Part shown: positions 27,544 to 37,241 of the stretch, piece by piece
Numbering within the stretch: the stretch's first letter is position 1
Layout of the letters: each line of letters starts with the position of its first letter
Assembly: GCF_017549005.1 (NCBI RefSeq)
Contig: NZ_JAFYYT010000035.1
Location: forward strand, 18,921 to 82,920
Reading direction: 5' to 3'
Length of the DNA stretch: 64,000 bases
DNA from: Ruminococcus sp.
GTDB taxonomy: Bacteria > Bacillota > Clostridia > Oscillospirales > Ruminococcaceae
Notes under the pieces: model-generated
Told to the model about the DNA's origin: nothing
Databases searched by the model: none
The model's input: the letters and a program-made list of their open reading frames with translations, nothing else
Made by a program: the position numbers and the translations under genes

Positions 27544-28272
27544 ATGGCTAATGTAATAGAAGTAAGCAATGTATACAAGGCTTTCGGTAAGGGCGAGGGC
27601 ATGACAAAGGTGCTTTCGGGTGCTTCACTGAATGTTGAAAAGGGCGAGTTCGTATCTCTCATGGGTGCTTCGGGAAGCGGTAAATCAACGCTTCTCTACC
27701 TCATAGGCGGACTTGACAGATACTTTAACGGCAACATAAACGTATGCGGACAGGACATCGGAAAGATGAAGGAAAAGGACCTTTCCAAGCTGAGACTTGA
27801 CAAGATAGGTTTTATCTTCCAGTTCTACAATCTTGTGCAGAACCTCAACGTTGAGGACAATATACTTCTTCCTTCGAGCGTAAAGGGTAAGAGCAAGGCA
27901 GAAATGAAGGAAAAGCTCGACGAGATACTCCGCATAACAGGACTTACCGAAAAGCGCAAGGCAAAGCCCTCCGAGCTTTCGGGCGGTCAGCAGCAGAGAG
28001 TTGCCATAGCAAGAGCGGTTATCGGCGACCCTGAGATAATCCTTGCAGACGAGCCCACAGGTAACCTTGACTCCAATGCAGGTGGAGAGATAATGAAGCT
28101 CTTTTCGGACATCAACAAGCATAAGGGAATAACTATTCTTCAGGTAACACACTCGCACAAGTGCGCTTCCTACGGAGACAGGATAGTAGAGCTCGTAAAC
28201 GGCCGCACAGATTCAGCTGCCGAGGCAGCTGAGCAGCCCGAAGCTGAAAATACAACTGAAACAGCTGAATAA
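27544..28272 (+). CDS. MacB/LolD-type ABC transporter ATP-binding protein
   Basis: This 242-aa ATPase partners the permease just upstream. Walker A is GASGSGKST, the signature LSGGQQQR and Walker [29 protein letters not shown] is the MacB-group Q-loop. The ATG at 27544 has AAAGGAG 8 nt upstream; an in-frame ATG at 27523 lacks one. The C-terminal 20 residues are acidic and Ala/Glu-rich. Confidence 0.95.
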   Translation: MANVIEVSNVYKAFGKGEGMTKVLSGASLNVEKGEFVSLMGASGSGKSTLLYLIGGLDRYFNGNINVCGQDIGKMKEKDLSKLRLDKIGFIFQFYNLVQNLNVEDNILLPSSVKGKSKAEMKEKLDEILRITGLTEKRKAKPSELSGGQQQRVAIARAVIGDPEIILADEPTGNLDSNAGGEIMKLFSDINKHKGITILQVTHSHKCASYGDRIVELVNGRTDSAAEAAEQPEAENTTETAE

Positions 28273-28282
28273 ACAGCTGAAA

Positions 28283-28329
28283 AATGCCCGGAAGTTCTAT
28301 GCGTATCACACATAGAACTTCCGGGCATT
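28283..28329. terminator. Convergent terminator, ABC operon and TetR gene
   Basis: A 19-bp perfect stem (28283-28301 with 28311-28329; AATGCCCGGAAGTTC arm). TTTT follows on the minus side; the plus side is only weakly T-rich. Confidence 0.8.
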
Positions 28330-28344
28330 GATATTTACTGGATA

Positions 28345-28896
28345 TCAGTTGTAATTCTTGAAATAAAGTCCGCCGAAGAGGCTGAACATTAGCTTTTCGA
28401 GGAATTTCACATCAGCTTTCTGATCGGTGAGGATATAGTTCTTGGCGATACTGTTCATACCGCTGGCGATGAAGTCCACGATAAAAACGCGGCTCTCGTC
28501 GGAAACATCACTGATAAAGTACTTGCATTCCATGAGCGAGCGGTACTGCACATCGTAAAGGAAGTGTATCATATCGTTTTTCACAAGGAGGGATATAATA
28601 TGCTTCTTATCGACGATATATCTGCTGTAGCCCTCGCAGAAGCCGCGGAAGACTGCGGAACGGCATGAAGCGGGGTTCTTTTCGGGCAGAAAGCAGCAGT
28701 TATGGCTGAGTTCGTACATGATAACGTTTTCCTTCGTCCCGAAAAGGGAGTAGAAAGTCTGTCTCGAGACCTGAGCTTCGCGGCAGAGGTCGCTTATGCT
28801 TATGTCGCTGAATGGAGTATTTTCAAGAAGCCTGAGTAAAGCGTCGGAGATGAGCTTCTGAGACAGGAGCGCAGATTTGTTGCTGCCTTGGTACAT
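28345..28896 (-). CDS. TetR/AcrR-family transcriptional regulator
   Basis: This 183-aa protein has an N-terminal helix-turn-helix (FSDISISDLCREAQVSRQTFYSLFGTKENVI) and a helical ligand domain of the type seen in TetR proteins of Firmicutes. The ATG at 28896 is preferred to an upstream in-frame TTG (28902). It is divergent from the DUF1858 gene and convergent with the ABC operon, so it could control either; the shared symmetric promoter region favours itself and the DUF1858 gene. Confidence 0.88.
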   Translation of the reverse strand: MYQGSNKSALLSQKLISDALLRLLENTPFSDISISDLCREAQVSRQTFYSLFGTKENVIMYELSHNCCFLPEKNPASCRSAVFRGFCEGYSRYIVDKKHIISLLVKNDMIHFLYDVQYRSLMECKYFISDVSDESRVFIVDFIASGMNSIAKNYILTDQKADVKFLEKLMFSLFGGLYFKNYN

Positions 28897-28936
28897 GGAC
28901 AAAATACCTCGCTTTGTAAAAGTTTAGATAAGAACA

Positions 28937-28965
28937 TTGACAAACGTAAATGACTATGATAATAT
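28937..28965 (+). promoter_or_regulatory. Promoter of the DUF1858 gene, interlocked with the TetR promoter
   Basis: TTGACA (28937-28942), 17 bp, TAATAT (28960-28965). The -10 overlaps the -10 of the opposing promoter by two bases. Confidence 0.75.
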
Positions 28966-28992
28966 TATATCAGCGGAGCTGACATTTGTCAA
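28964..28992 (-). promoter_or_regulatory. Promoter of the TetR gene
   Basis: On the minus strand TTGACA (28992-28987), 17 bp, TATAAT (28969-28964). A TGACA-TT-TGTCA palindrome (28980-28991) covers the -35 and may be the TetR operator. Confidence 0.75.
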
Positions 28993-29023
28993 GTTCCATA
29001 AAGCATAAAATGGAGGAAAAAAT

Positions 29024-29224
29024 ATGGCACAGGTAACAAAGGAAACAAAGATAGGAGAGCTTCTCCAGCTTGACAAGGACGTATCACCGATACTTTTCAG
29101 CATCGGAATGCACTGTCTCGGATGTCCTGCATCTCAGGGCGAGACGATCGAAGAGGCAGCAATGGTACACGGCGTAAACGCTGACGAGCTTGTAAACGCT
29201 ATCAATCAGAAGCTTGCTGAATAA
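29024..29224 (+). CDS. DUF1858 redox disulfide protein
   Basis: This 66-aa protein is a stand-alone DUF1858 domain, the small disulfide domain often found with hybrid-cluster proteins or ScdA-type iron-sulfur repair proteins. It has the pair of cysteines in MHCLGCPASQGE (CxxC) and the ETIEEAAMVHGVNADELV helix. Redox sensing or thiol transfer is likely but unproven. SD TGGAGG sits 7-8 nt before ATG. It is monocistronic, with a terminator right behind it. Confidence 0.9.
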   Translation: MAQVTKETKIGELLQLDKDVSPILFSIGMHCLGCPASQGETIEEAAMVHGVNADELVNAINQKLAE

Positions 29225-29235
29225 AGAATACGAAA

Positions 29236-29276
29236 AAGCCATGAAGGAGCAGCCGCTTCCTCATGGCTTCTTTTTT
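29236..29276 (+). terminator. Terminator of the DUF1858 gene
   Basis: AAGCCATGA pairs with TCATGGCTT (29261-29269), followed by C and T6. Its right end touches the stop of the opposing gene. Confidence 0.85.
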
Positions 29277-31173
29277 ATACGATATTATGATCGAAAACAA
29301 AGAGAGTATATGTTATTTCGTTTACAACGGTCTCAGCCTGACGAACAGGCTCGTGATCCAGGAAGAAGGTCGAAGATGACAGCTTGTTCAGCTCATCGCT
29401 GCCTAAAAGCAGGAAGTACTCCTTCTGCAGCGGATCGTCGTTGTACCACTTTTTGGATGACTGATAAGCGCGCCGTCTTGCGCCGTTCTCATCAACATAG
29501 ATATCTCGGACCTTAATTTTCTCGCCTGTGATGACTGTGATAGAGTTAGCGTTCCAGAATGTGGAATAGCCCTTTGTCACGCCCTCTGATTCGAGGAAGT
29601 CAGCAAGCCGATACTGAAGATTATTCTTGTAGGCGTCCTTTTTGATCTCAGTGACATTTGCACAGCTGAGGATTCCAGCGGCTATAACAGGTATCATGAG
29701 CAGTACTGATATCCTTGACATATCAGAAACTTCCGAAACAGCACGGCATACGAATAGTATGCTGACTATTATTGCAGTACCGAGCATAGGGATTATGCGC
29801 CACTCAGCAGCTGCGAGGATACCGAAGATGAAGCCCGTGAGTACGACAGCCGAAACAGCCCAGTGTATCCATATCCATATCCTTAGCATTCTTCCTCTGC
29901 GGTCATTGCCGTACTTTTTGTAGCAGCAGGTCGCGATAATTGGAACGACAGCCAAGACAATGGAGGACATGATGTAGATGAGGTTGTAAATGCCCTTTTC
30001 GTCCGTGAACATCACATCGGGGAGATTATCAACGCCGAGCAGCTTCATCCAGCCCAGCGGCAGAGAGTGAAGATGGTCTATCCAGGTATTCATGTCCGAA
30101 AATTCGGTATTTGCGTCCTGATAGCCTGCCACGAGCTTTCCGACGCACTGATTGTTGATGATAACGCCCACAACAGCCATTACCAGGAACATGACCACTC
30201 TGAACAGAACAGTCAGGCTTTTTGTGCCGAAAAGCTTCTGCCTGCTGTTGAGGAACTGTTCTGCAAATATCGCACCTGTCAGCGGGATAGTGAAAAGCGT
30301 GAGCCCCGTTACTCCGTCCATACCTGTCAGCAGCATGAAAGCGCAGAGCAGAGAGAAAACGATGAACTTCCATATCTTCTTGGACTTTGTGCTTTCGCCT
30401 TTTTTCTTCAGAGACTTCACATTGCTGTCAAGAGCCATTATGCGGAAGTACATGAACGTACCGACAGCCAGGAAGAATATTCCCAGGGAGTAATAAATGG
30501 TATGTCCCCAGAATATCTCGCGCATTTTCTCAGTTGAGAGGGTCAGTGCAAGGAACAGGGAAGTTCCCGTAAGAGCGGCAGGCAGACTGCCTGTGACCTC
30601 TCTCATCATCAGCACCAGGAACAGCGTGAGCAGCACAAAGAAGCACGTCATGCCGATTATGTGAGTTTTTATGCTGAGTCCGAAAAAATGTATCAGCGGA
30701 GTCATGATAGTGCTTGTGCCGAAAGGGAGAAAGCAGGCATATTTGAAGTCCTGATCGTAGAGATGACCGCTTTCCACAGTAGCGTTTGCCCACATGATAG
30801 TGTCTGTGCAGTCAGCGTGAAATTCCGCTTTTGAAGCGGTAGTAACGTAGTAACCCGTTATGATGAACACGCTCAGGAATAAAGCTTCCGTTACCAGCCA
30901 AATCACGATCCTGCTGAGTATATCGAAGCGTTTTTTCTTTGATTTCCCGGATTTTTCAACCTTTTTGTCCGCGGAGATGCTTTCCGTGCTTTTTTCTTCT
31001 TCGGGAGCTGCGCTTTCAGCTGCTCCGTTTTCGTTTTCGGCAGCGACCTCCGTAAGATCGACTATCTCCTCGGCAGTTTCAGCAGTTTCCTCCGTCAGGC
31101 TGATGACTTCTTCTGCATTAGCGGCTTCGGGCGGAGCTTTGCTGTATTCATTTATGTTGTTTTCATTATCCAT
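29275..31173 (-). CDS. Polytopic membrane protein, GT-C glycosyltransferase-like
   Basis: This 632-aa protein has an acidic cytoplasmic N-terminus (about 75 residues, Glu/Ala-rich), then about 12 hydrophobic segments and a C-terminal soluble domain. The first outside loop, between segments 1 and 2, holds an acidic pair (HADCTDTIMWANATVESGHLYDQDF), as in GT-C glycosyltransferases that use polyprenyl-phosphate sugars. It is last in an operon with GtrA and an FAD oxidoreductase, which supports a role in decorating a surface polymer. No specific family is recognised. Confidence 0.6.
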   Translation of the reverse strand: MDNENNINEYSKAPPEAANAEEVISLTEETAETAEEIVDLTEVAAENENGAAESAAPEEEKSTESISADKKVEKSGKSKKKRFDILSRIVIWLVTEALFLSVFIITGYYVTTASKAEFHADCTDTIMWANATVESGHLYDQDFKYACFLPFGTSTIMTPLIHFFGLSIKTHIIGMTCFFVLLTLFLVLMMREVTGSLPAALTGTSLFLALTLSTEKMREIFWGHTIYYSLGIFFLAVGTFMYFRIMALDSNVKSLKKKGESTKSKKIWKFIVFSLLCAFMLLTGMDGVTGLTLFTIPLTGAIFAEQFLNSRQKLFGTKSLTVLFRVVMFLVMAVVGVIINNQCVGKLVAGYQDANTEFSDMNTWIDHLHSLPLGWMKLLGVDNLPDVMFTDEKGIYNLIYIMSSIVLAVVPIIATCCYKKYGNDRRGRMLRIWIWIHWAVSAVVLTGFIFGILAAAEWRIIPMLGTAIIVSILFVCRAVSEVSDMSRISVLLMIPVIAAGILSCANVTEIKKDAYKNNLQYRLADFLESEGVTKGYSTFWNANSITVITGEKIKVRDIYVDENGARRRAYQSSKKWYNDDPLQKEYFLLLGSDELNKLSSSTFFLDHEPVRQAETVVNEITYTLFVFDHNIV

Positions 31174-31194
31174 GATTTATCTCCTGTAATGTAC

Positions 31195-31216
31195 AGAGCG
31201 CAGTAAGCTGCGCTCT
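31195..31216. repeat. Intra-operon hairpin between gtrA-like and membrane-protein genes
   Basis: AGAGCGCAG (31195-31203) pairs with CTGCGCTCT (31208-31216) around a 4-nt loop. On the transcribed minus strand no T-run follows, so it may be an mRNA processing or stabilising hairpin. Confidence 0.5.
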
Positions 31217-31217
31217 T

Positions 31218-31700
31218 TTATCGTTCTTCCTTTTTAGTATAGAGCAGTATCTTTCTTGCAAAGAAGTTCCACAAGAATGAAACGCCTGTAGAAACGATTT
31301 TTGCGATTATCTGAAACAGGCTCGTAGTATCGCCCAGCCATATCTCAAAGAGCTTGGTGATACCAACAGTAATGAGCAGTCCCACCACTCCGATAGCAGC
31401 GAAGCTGAGAAATTCCACCACCTTGTTATCGACCTTTGAGGTCTTGAATATCCAGAACGTGCTTATGAGGTAGTTCACGATAAGACCGGCGATGAATGAA
31501 AGGGCGTTGGCAATGCAGCCGAATTCCTTCTGCTCCTGAAAAGCGAACCTGAACAGGACATATGACAGTGCAAAGTCCACCAAAAAAGCAAGTCCGCCCA
31601 CGAAAAGATATCGGAAGAACTGTATGACAGTATTGTCGGTATTGCCCACAAACAGCTTCTTGAACTGTCTGCTGCGGAGTATCTGCCTGATCTCTTCCAT
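31218..31700 (-). CDS. GtrA-family lipid-linked sugar flippase-like protein
   Basis: This 160-aa protein has four hydrophobic segments with the GtrA hallmark FFRYLFVGGLAFLVDFALSY and the later NFFARKILLY end. GtrA proteins are thought to flip polyprenyl-phosphate-linked sugars for surface glycan modification. Its ATG overlaps the upstream oxidoreductase stop (TAATG). Confidence 0.9.
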   Translation of the reverse strand: MEEIRQILRSRQFKKLFVGNTDNTVIQFFRYLFVGGLAFLVDFALSYVLFRFAFQEQKEFGCIANALSFIAGLIVNYLISTFWIFKTSKVDNKVVEFLSFAAIGVVGLLITVGITKLFEIWLGDTTSLFQIIAKIVSTGVSFLWNFFARKILLYTKKEER

Positions 31701-33256
31701 TACTTCTTCTCCTCGTGGTATTCCTTTTCCGTATTGACGTTCCAGAGCGCGGACTTGTCCGTGCTTCCGCTCTTTATAGCCTTTACAGCCTCAAAGGAGG
31801 TGACCATGGAGTGGTCGATGTTGTTGTATCTGTGCTGACCGTTTCTGCCTACGCAGTAAAGGTTCGGGATAGTATCGAGGTAAGCGATGAGCTTGTCCAT
31901 TTCCTCATATGTGTCGAAATAAGCAGGATAAGCCTTCTTGACCTTTTCCATGTGAGTATCCAGTACCTCGTCCGCACTGTCTATAAGACCGAGCTTTACC
32001 ATTTCCTTTACGCAGAAGTCGGAGAACTGTTTTTCTGTCATGTTCCAGAACCTGTCGCCCTCGGAAACGAAGTACTCCAGTCCCACCCATACGGTGTGCC
32101 CCAGATCCTTTACCATATACGGCGACCAGTTGTTATATATCTGAAAACGTCCCATTTTGACGCGCCTGTCCTGAACGTAGACCCAGCAGTCGGGAACGAT
32201 ATTGCCCACAGTTCTCATAGTTGTCCTGTTCTTGAGTTTCAGCTTGGGAACGAGGACACCAAGGGTCATATAGTCACGGTAGGGGAGACCTGCGGCGATG
32301 CGTGCAGCTTCCCCGGGAACGTCGTTCATGCCTGCGACAAGGTCTTTCACAGGCATTGAAGAAATAACGCAGTCTCCGCGGAGCTCTGTTTCCATGCCGT
32401 CTTTCACATAGGTAACTCCCGTAAGTGAGTTGTCTGCATTCTTGCGGAGCTTCTTAACGGCAGCCTCCATTATGATGTGACCGCCCAACTTCTTGACTTC
32501 CTCAGCAGTAACTTCCCACAGCTGTCCGGGACCAAGCTTCGGGTACTTGAATTCCTCGATAAGAGAGGTATTGACCTTGCGGTTCTTTACCTTGAACAGC
32601 TTTCCGAAGAAGTCCTTGATGATACCCACGACAGAGAGCCCCTTTGTACGCTGAGCTCCCCATGAAGCGTCTATTTCGCTGGGGTGTCTGCCCCACAGGT
32701 TCTCGGTGTAGTACTCGAAGAACATGGAATAGAGCTCCTTGCCGAAGCAATTGATGTAGAAGTTTTCAAGATTTGTTTCGGGGCGCTTGTGCAGAGCAGC
32801 TTTAAGGTAGCTTATGCCGACCTTCACAGTAGTGAGAAAGCCGAAATTCTTTATAGTCTCGGGTTTCAGCGAAATGGGATAGTCGTAGAACCTGTCATTG
32901 AAGAGTATACGCGAGACCCTGTGCCTTTTGAGCATTACGCGGTTTTCCTTCTGAGGGTCGGGACCGCCTTTCTCAACATTTACGTGTCTTTTGAGATATT
33001 TATCGTCAGAGGATGGCGAACCCTGAGTCGGGAGCATATTGCTCCACCACTGATTTACCTCGGGGATCTTAGAAAAAAAGCGGTGACCGCCCATGTCCAT
33101 GCGGTTTCCCTTGTAGTTGACAGTTTTTGAGATACCGCCGATAGCGTTTGTCTCCTCGAGAACAGTGACGTCGTACTCGCCAGAGCCGTCCTTGAGGAGC
33201 TCATATGCAGCGGTAAGACCGGCAGGTCCCGCACCGATTATTATGACTTTTTTCAT
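31700..33256 (-). CDS. NAD(P)/FAD-dependent oxidoreductase, UDP-galactopyranose-mutase-like
   Basis: This 518-aa protein has an N-terminal dinucleotide-binding motif ([17 protein letters not shown]) and a GGISKT/GHRFFSK block as in UDP-galactopyranose mutases and related FAD proteins. The C-terminal FAD contact is [19 protein letters not shown]. It probably rearranges or oxidises a nucleotide- or lipid-linked sugar for the glycan cluster it heads. SD AAAGGACC. First gene of a three-gene operon with GtrA and a GT-C-like protein. Confidence 0.85.
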   Translation of the reverse strand: MKKVIIIGAGPAGLTAAYELLKDGSGEYDVTVLEETNAIGGISKTVNYKGNRMDMGGHRFFSKIPEVNQWWSNMLPTQGSPSSDDKYLKRHVNVEKGGPDPQKENRVMLKRHRVSRILFNDRFYDYPISLKPETIKNFGFLTTVKVGISYLKAALHKRPETNLENFYINCFGKELYSMFFEYYTENLWGRHPSEIDASWGAQRTKGLSVVGIIKDFFGKLFKVKNRKVNTSLIEEFKYPKLGPGQLWEVTAEEVKKLGGHIIMEAAVKKLRKNADNSLTGVTYVKDGMETELRGDCVISSMPVKDLVAGMNDVPGEAARIAAGLPYRDYMTLGVLVPKLKLKNRTTMRTVGNIVPDCWVYVQDRRVKMGRFQIYNNWSPYMVKDLGHTVWVGLEYFVSEGDRFWNMTEKQFSDFCVKEMVKLGLIDSADEVLDTHMEKVKKAYPAYFDTYEEMDKLIAYLDTIPNLYCVGRNGQHRYNNIDHSMVTSFEAVKAIKSGSTDKSALWNVNTEKEYHEEKK

Positions 33257-33343
33257 GATAAAAGGTCCTTTCCTTGAAGTATCATATATATAGACGAAAT
33301 AAATTCCTGAAATATATCAGTTTATCATTGGATATACTTTATT

Positions 33344-33372
33344 ATTATAGCATAGATGTTGTAAGTAATCAA
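33344..33372 (-). promoter_or_regulatory. Promoter of the glycan-cluster operon
   Basis: On the minus strand TTGATT (33372-33367), 17 bp, TATAAT (33349-33344). The rest of the 346-bp gap (33373-33566) is AT-rich and shows nothing else. Confidence 0.7.
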
Positions 33373-33566
33373 GTAAAATAAGTGAGCAAGTAAACAAGCT
33401 GTACACGCATTGGTGCAAAACAGACAAATAAAAACATCTGCAATTGTGCAGGTTTACAAAGTTGAAAAATATTTTTTCCTTATTAAACGGAAAAACGTTT
33501 AATAACCACCGATTTCAGCCCCCTTATGAAAAGCGCTTCGCCAAAGCCATAATAATGAATTGAAAA

Positions 33567-33585
33567 GGCGCACATAAAGTGCGCC
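33567..33585 (-). terminator. Terminator of the thiD-cytX-thiC operon
   Basis: GGCGCAC pairs with GTGCGCC around ATAAA; TTTT follows on the minus strand, 18 bp past the thiC stop. Confidence 0.8.
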
Positions 33586-33602
33586 CTGAAGTCGGTATAT
33601 TC

Positions 33603-34916
33603 TTATTTTTCAGTGCAGAACTCGACTTTTTCGCCGTTGAGGATCATATTTGTAGTCCTTACAGCGCACATCTTGCCGCACATAGAGCAGGTGTGTCTGT
33701 CAGCAGGCGGAGTGCTCTCAAAGTAAGCTCTTGCCTTTTCGCCGTCAACAGCTATCTCGAACATCTTCTCCCAGTCAACAGCATGACGTGCTTCAGCCAT
33801 AGCGTTGTCGCGGTCTGTGGCATGAGGTACTCCCTTAGCGATATCAGCAGCGTGAGCAGCTATGCGGCTTGCGATGATACCTTCCTTAACGTCGTTTGCG
33901 TCGGGCAGTCTGAGGTGTTCCGCAGGAGTTACGTAGCAGAGAAAGTCGGCACCGCTTGCAGCAGCGATAGCGCCGCCTATAGCGGAAGTGATATGATCGT
34001 AGCCCGGGAAGATATCGGTAACGAGAGGTCCGAGAACGTAGAACGGAGCGTTGTGGCATATACGCTTCTGGAGCTTCATATTTGCAGCTATCTCGTTCAT
34101 TGCCATATGACCGGGACCCTCGACCATTACCTGAACGTCCTTGGCCCATGCTCTTTCCGTAAGAGCTCCAAGCTCTATGAGCTCAGCTATCTGACCGCCG
34201 TCTGTTGCGTCGTCTATACAGCCGGGGCGGAGAGCGTCGCCGAGAGAGATAGTGCAGTCGTATTCGCGGAGGATATCGAGGACTTCATCGTAATGCTCAT
34301 AGAACGGGTTCTCGTTGCCTGTCATCATCATCCATGCAAAGAGGAGAGAGCCGCCGCGTGAAACGATGTTCATCTTGCGCTTGTCTCTGCGGAAAGCCTC
34401 AACAGCTCTGCGGTTTATGCCTGCATGGATAGTCATGAAGTCAACGCCCTCCTCAGCATGAGCGCGGACGACTCTGAGGAAGTCCTCGGCAGTAATTTCA
34501 AGGAGGTCCTTTTCAAGGTAGCCGATCGCGTCATACATAGGAACAGTACCTATCATAGCAGGAGACTTCTCGATGAGGGCTTTTCTGAAAGTATTGGTCT
34601 TTCCGTAGTTTGAAAGGTCCATGATAGCCTCTGCACCGAATTTCAGCGCCATATCCACCTTCTGCATTTCGATGTCGTAGTTCTTTGCGTCGCCCGAGAT
34701 ACCGAGGTTAACGTTGATCTTTGTTCGCATTTTCGTACCGATACCCTCGGGAGAAATGGACTTGTGATTGATATTGCAGGGAATGCAGACCTCTCCCTTT
34801 GCAACGAGAGCGCAGAGCTCCTCTGCACTGATATATTCCTTTTCGGCTATTATCTTCATTTCGGGAGTTATGATACCCTTTTTAGCCGCTTCCATCTGTG
34901 TATGGTAATTTCTCAT
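33603..34916 (-). CDS. thiC: Phosphomethylpyrimidine synthase ThiC
   Basis: This 437-aa radical-SAM enzyme converts aminoimidazole ribotide to hydroxymethylpyrimidine phosphate for thiamine synthesis. The [4Fe-4S] motif is at the C-terminus ([11 protein letters not shown], CxxCxxxxC). Other marks are [43 protein letters not shown] and [10 protein letters not shown]. The length fits the short form of the family. It is the last gene of the TPP-riboswitch operon. Confidence 0.98.
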   Translation of the reverse strand: MRNYHTQMEAAKKGIITPEMKIIAEKEYISAEELCALVAKGEVCIPCNINHKSISPEGIGTKMRTKINVNLGISGDAKNYDIEMQKVDMALKFGAEAIMDLSNYGKTNTFRKALIEKSPAMIGTVPMYDAIGYLEKDLLEITAEDFLRVVRAHAEEGVDFMTIHAGINRRAVEAFRRDKRKMNIVSRGGSLLFAWMMMTGNENPFYEHYDEVLDILREYDCTISLGDALRPGCIDDATDGGQIAELIELGALTERAWAKDVQVMVEGPGHMAMNEIAANMKLQKRICHNAPFYVLGPLVTDIFPGYDHITSAIGGAIAAASGADFLCYVTPAEHLRLPDANDVKEGIIASRIAAHAADIAKGVPHATDRDNAMAEARHAVDWEKMFEIAVDGEKARAYFESTPPADRHTCSMCGKMCAVRTTNMILNGEKVEFCTEK

Positions 34917-34935
34917 TGTATTATTCTCCTGTTGA

Positions 34936-36132
34936 TTATTCTGTTTTGGTCTTTAGTGATTTTGCATTTACTGCAAATATTTTCTCTGCAGCAACGCATA
35001 TGATAATAGTTACAGCCATATCGGGCAGCGTATTGCCCACGGGGATATCCTTTGTCATAAGGAACCTGTAAAGAGCAAAGCCCAGTACCCATACGATACA
35101 GCTTATTATGTCAAAGCTCTTGTCGGAGCTGTCCTTTTTGAGTATGAAATGGTCTGCTATCTGAACAGCTATCATCGGTGCGAATACCGAGCCTATGAGA
35201 TAGAGGAAGTTTGTTATATCCTCCATAGGGAATAGTATAGCTCCTGTTGTACCGATTACGGCAGCTGCAACAGCAACCCATTTGCCCCTGAGCTTTGTCA
35301 GTACCGACTCGCCGGAGATACCTGCCGAGTAAGCGTCAAGGAATGTAGTTGTAACTGTTGAGAATACCACGATAAGAAGACCTGCTATGCCAAGACCGGC
35401 CTTTACCATTATCTGAGCGATATCGGTTTCGGCAGTGAAAATAGCAGCGCCCATGCCGATAGCGTACATCCAGCAGCTGATGATGCCGTAAACTACAGCG
35501 CTTGCAGCTGTTGCAGCCACGGGCTTTTCGGCTTCTCTTGTGTAGTCGCTGATAAGGGGCAGCCATGAAAGTGGCATTGCCACGGAGAGCTCGACAGCAG
35601 CGCCGAAGCTCATGCTCTCCTCAGAGACAGGCAGCTCGCTGCCGTCAAAGAAGATGACCTTGCAGAGTATCAGTGTGAGTATGAAAAGCGCAGCCATAGC
35701 CACAGTGTTTATCCTGCTGAGGTTCTTGATGCCGATCATTATCCAGAGGATAATGAGTCCGCCGATAACGAGGCACCATATCCATTTTCCTGCGTCAAAG
35801 ATACTGCTTGCAGCAAGTGCGCCGTCGTATATCATTATAGCGGTCCAGCCGACCAGCTGGAGCACGTTGAGTATCGAAAAGAAGATACCGCCCTTGCTGC
35901 CGAAGCTCATCTTTACGGTCTCCATAGCGCTTCGGCGCGTCCTGCCGCCGATAAGACCTGCAAGGAAAAGCATGGTGCAGCCGATGATATGACCGGTTAT
36001 TACAGCGAGGAGTCCCTTGCCGAAGCCAAGAGGTGCAAAGTATGTACCTGTGATTATCTCGGCAATGGAAACGCCTGCACCGAACCATATAAGTCCATTT
36101 TCATAAACTGAAGTGCGTTTCTTTTCCATCAT
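34936..36132 (-). CDS. cytX: Hydroxymethylpyrimidine permease CytX (NCS1 family)
   Basis: This 398-aa membrane protein has about 12 hydrophobic segments. NCS1 signs include the N-terminal [23 protein letters not shown] region and [19 protein letters not shown]. Its place between thiD and thiC under a TPP riboswitch marks it as a thiamine-precursor transporter, for which CytX is the known NCS1 member. Its ATG overlaps the thiD stop by 4 bp. Confidence 0.9.
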   Translation of the reverse strand: MMEKKRTSVYENGLIWFGAGVSIAEIITGTYFAPLGFGKGLLAVITGHIIGCTMLFLAGLIGGRTRRSAMETVKMSFGSKGGIFFSILNVLQLVGWTAIMIYDGALAASSIFDAGKWIWCLVIGGLIILWIMIGIKNLSRINTVAMAALFILTLILCKVIFFDGSELPVSEESMSFGAAVELSVAMPLSWLPLISDYTREAEKPVAATAASAVVYGIISCWMYAIGMGAAIFTAETDIAQIMVKAGLGIAGLLIVVFSTVTTTFLDAYSAGISGESVLTKLRGKWVAVAAAVIGTTGAILFPMEDITNFLYLIGSVFAPMIAVQIADHFILKKDSSDKSFDIISCIVWVLGFALYRFLMTKDIPVGNTLPDMAVTIIICVAAEKIFAVNAKSLKTKTE

Positions 36133-36935
36133 TCTGCCCCCTTAGCGAACTCTCCGGAGAGAGCGAATGCATGGTTCATAGGACCGCTGCCTTTTCCGAG
36201 GTCGAGCATTGCCGCAAGGGCTCCGGATATGTAGTCCTTTGCGCGTTCCACGGACTTCTCAAGAGTGAAGCCCTTTGCAAGATTGGAAGCAATAGCGCTT
36301 GAAAGTGTGCAGCCTGTTCCGTGAGTGTTGGGATTGTCGATACGCTTTCCGTTGAACCATGTGCAGCTGCCGTTATCCCATAGGAGGTCGTTTGCGTCAT
36401 TGAGACTGTGACCGCCCTTGCAGAGCACGGCGCAGCCGAACTTTCCGCCTATTTTTTCGGCAGCTTTTACCATGTCCTCACGTGAAGCTATCTTCATATC
36501 CGCAAGGATCTCCGCTTCGGGAATATTGGGAGTAACAACTGCCGCAGCAGGTAGAAGCTCGGACTTCAGAGCCTCGACTGCATCTTCTGCGATGAGTCTT
36601 GCGCCGCTTGTAGCTACCATAACGGGGTCGACAACGATGTTGTCAGCCTTGTACTGTTTAAGCTTTTCCGCGATTATACGTATAAGCTTTTCGGAGGAGA
36701 CCATGCCTGTCTTGACTGCGTCGGGACGAATGTCCGCAAACACAGCGTCAAGCTGCATAGCCAGAAATTCAGGCGATACCTCCATAATACCTGTCACGCC
36801 GGTCGTGTTCTGCGCGGTGAGAGCTGTAACAGCGCTCATAGCGTAAACACCATTCATGGTCATTGTTTTAATGTCCGCCTGAATGCCGGCGCCTCCGCAG
36901 GAATCACTGCCTGCGATCGTTAATGCTGTTTTCAT
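36129..36935 (-). CDS. thiD: Hydroxymethylpyrimidine/phosphomethylpyrimidine kinase ThiD
   Basis: This 268-aa ribokinase-fold enzyme phosphorylates HMP and HMP-P for thiamine pyrophosphate synthesis. It starts ALTIAGSDSCGGAGIQADIKT, the substrate loop, and carries the catalytic C-terminal motif NTHGTGCTLSSAIASNLAKG. VDPVMVATSGARL is the other classic block. SD AAAGGAGC. First gene after the TPP riboswitch. Confidence 0.97.
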   Translation of the reverse strand: MKTALTIAGSDSCGGAGIQADIKTMTMNGVYAMSAVTALTAQNTTGVTGIMEVSPEFLAMQLDAVFADIRPDAVKTGMVSSEKLIRIIAEKLKQYKADNIVVDPVMVATSGARLIAEDAVEALKSELLPAAAVVTPNIPEAEILADMKIASREDMVKAAEKIGGKFGCAVLCKGGHSLNDANDLLWDNGSCTWFNGKRIDNPNTHGTGCTLSSAIASNLAKGFTLEKSVERAKDYISGALAAMLDLGKGSGPMNHAFALSGEFAKGAE

Positions 36936-37104
36936 ATATGTTGCTCCTTTTCAGCAGATTTGGGCTCATGCCCCAGCATTAATTTTGTATAGCGAGACAA
37001 AGTGGTGCCCCCGATGTCACGCTGCAAGCCCTTAGATGTTTGCCTTTAGGGAACGCCGTCACCGGCGTTCCGTTCAGACTCCACGGCAGGGCATTGAGAA
37101 GCTT
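36936..37104 (-). other. Hairpin-rich leader segment between the TPP terminator and thiD
   Basis: This 169-nt untranslated segment follows the riboswitch terminator. It contains a strong 9-bp hairpin (37050-37058 with 37063-37071) with a GTGA loop on the transcribed strand, and the SD of thiD. A 65-codon ORF here has no SD or family. Confidence 0.5.
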
Positions 37105-37138
37105 GCAAAAAAAGGTGTGCCCGCAGAGAGACACACCT
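37105..37138 (-). terminator. TPP riboswitch expression-platform terminator
   Basis: On the minus strand AGGTGTG (37138-37132) pairs with CACACCT (37119-37113), followed by T6. It lies just 3' of the aptamer and should form when TPP is bound. Confidence 0.85.
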
Positions 37139-37149
37139 ATCTTCCATAA

Positions 37150-37232
37150 GTATTTCCCTACGTTGGCATTATCCAAATCAGGTAAGGTCGGAGTTTTTAA
37201 CTCCCTCTCAGCCTGTTCAACAAGCTCCCTTT
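37150..37232 (-). ncRNA. TPP riboswitch (THI-box) aptamer
   Basis: On the minus strand the conserved parts are clear: CAGGCTGAGAGGGAG, then CCGACCTTACCTGATTTGGA and TAATGCCAACGTAGGGA. These are the TPP aptamer CUGAGA, ACCUGA and GGAUAAUGCCAACGUAGGGA-type elements. The aptamer sits between a promoter and an intrinsic terminator ahead of thiD-cytX-thiC, so TPP should lower expression. Confidence 0.96.
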
Positions 37233-37241
37233 TTCATATCT

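Noticed and set aside
31715-32359. A 214-codon plus-strand ORF
   Set aside because: It is antisense to the FAD oxidoreductase and has no supporting motif or SD.
33579-34361. A 260-codon plus-strand ORF
   Set aside because: It is antisense to thiC, which is unmistakable by its iron-sulfur motif and operon context.
36979-37176. A 65-codon minus-strand ORF in the thi leader
   Set aside because: It overlaps the TPP aptamer 3' end and the terminator, and has no SD.
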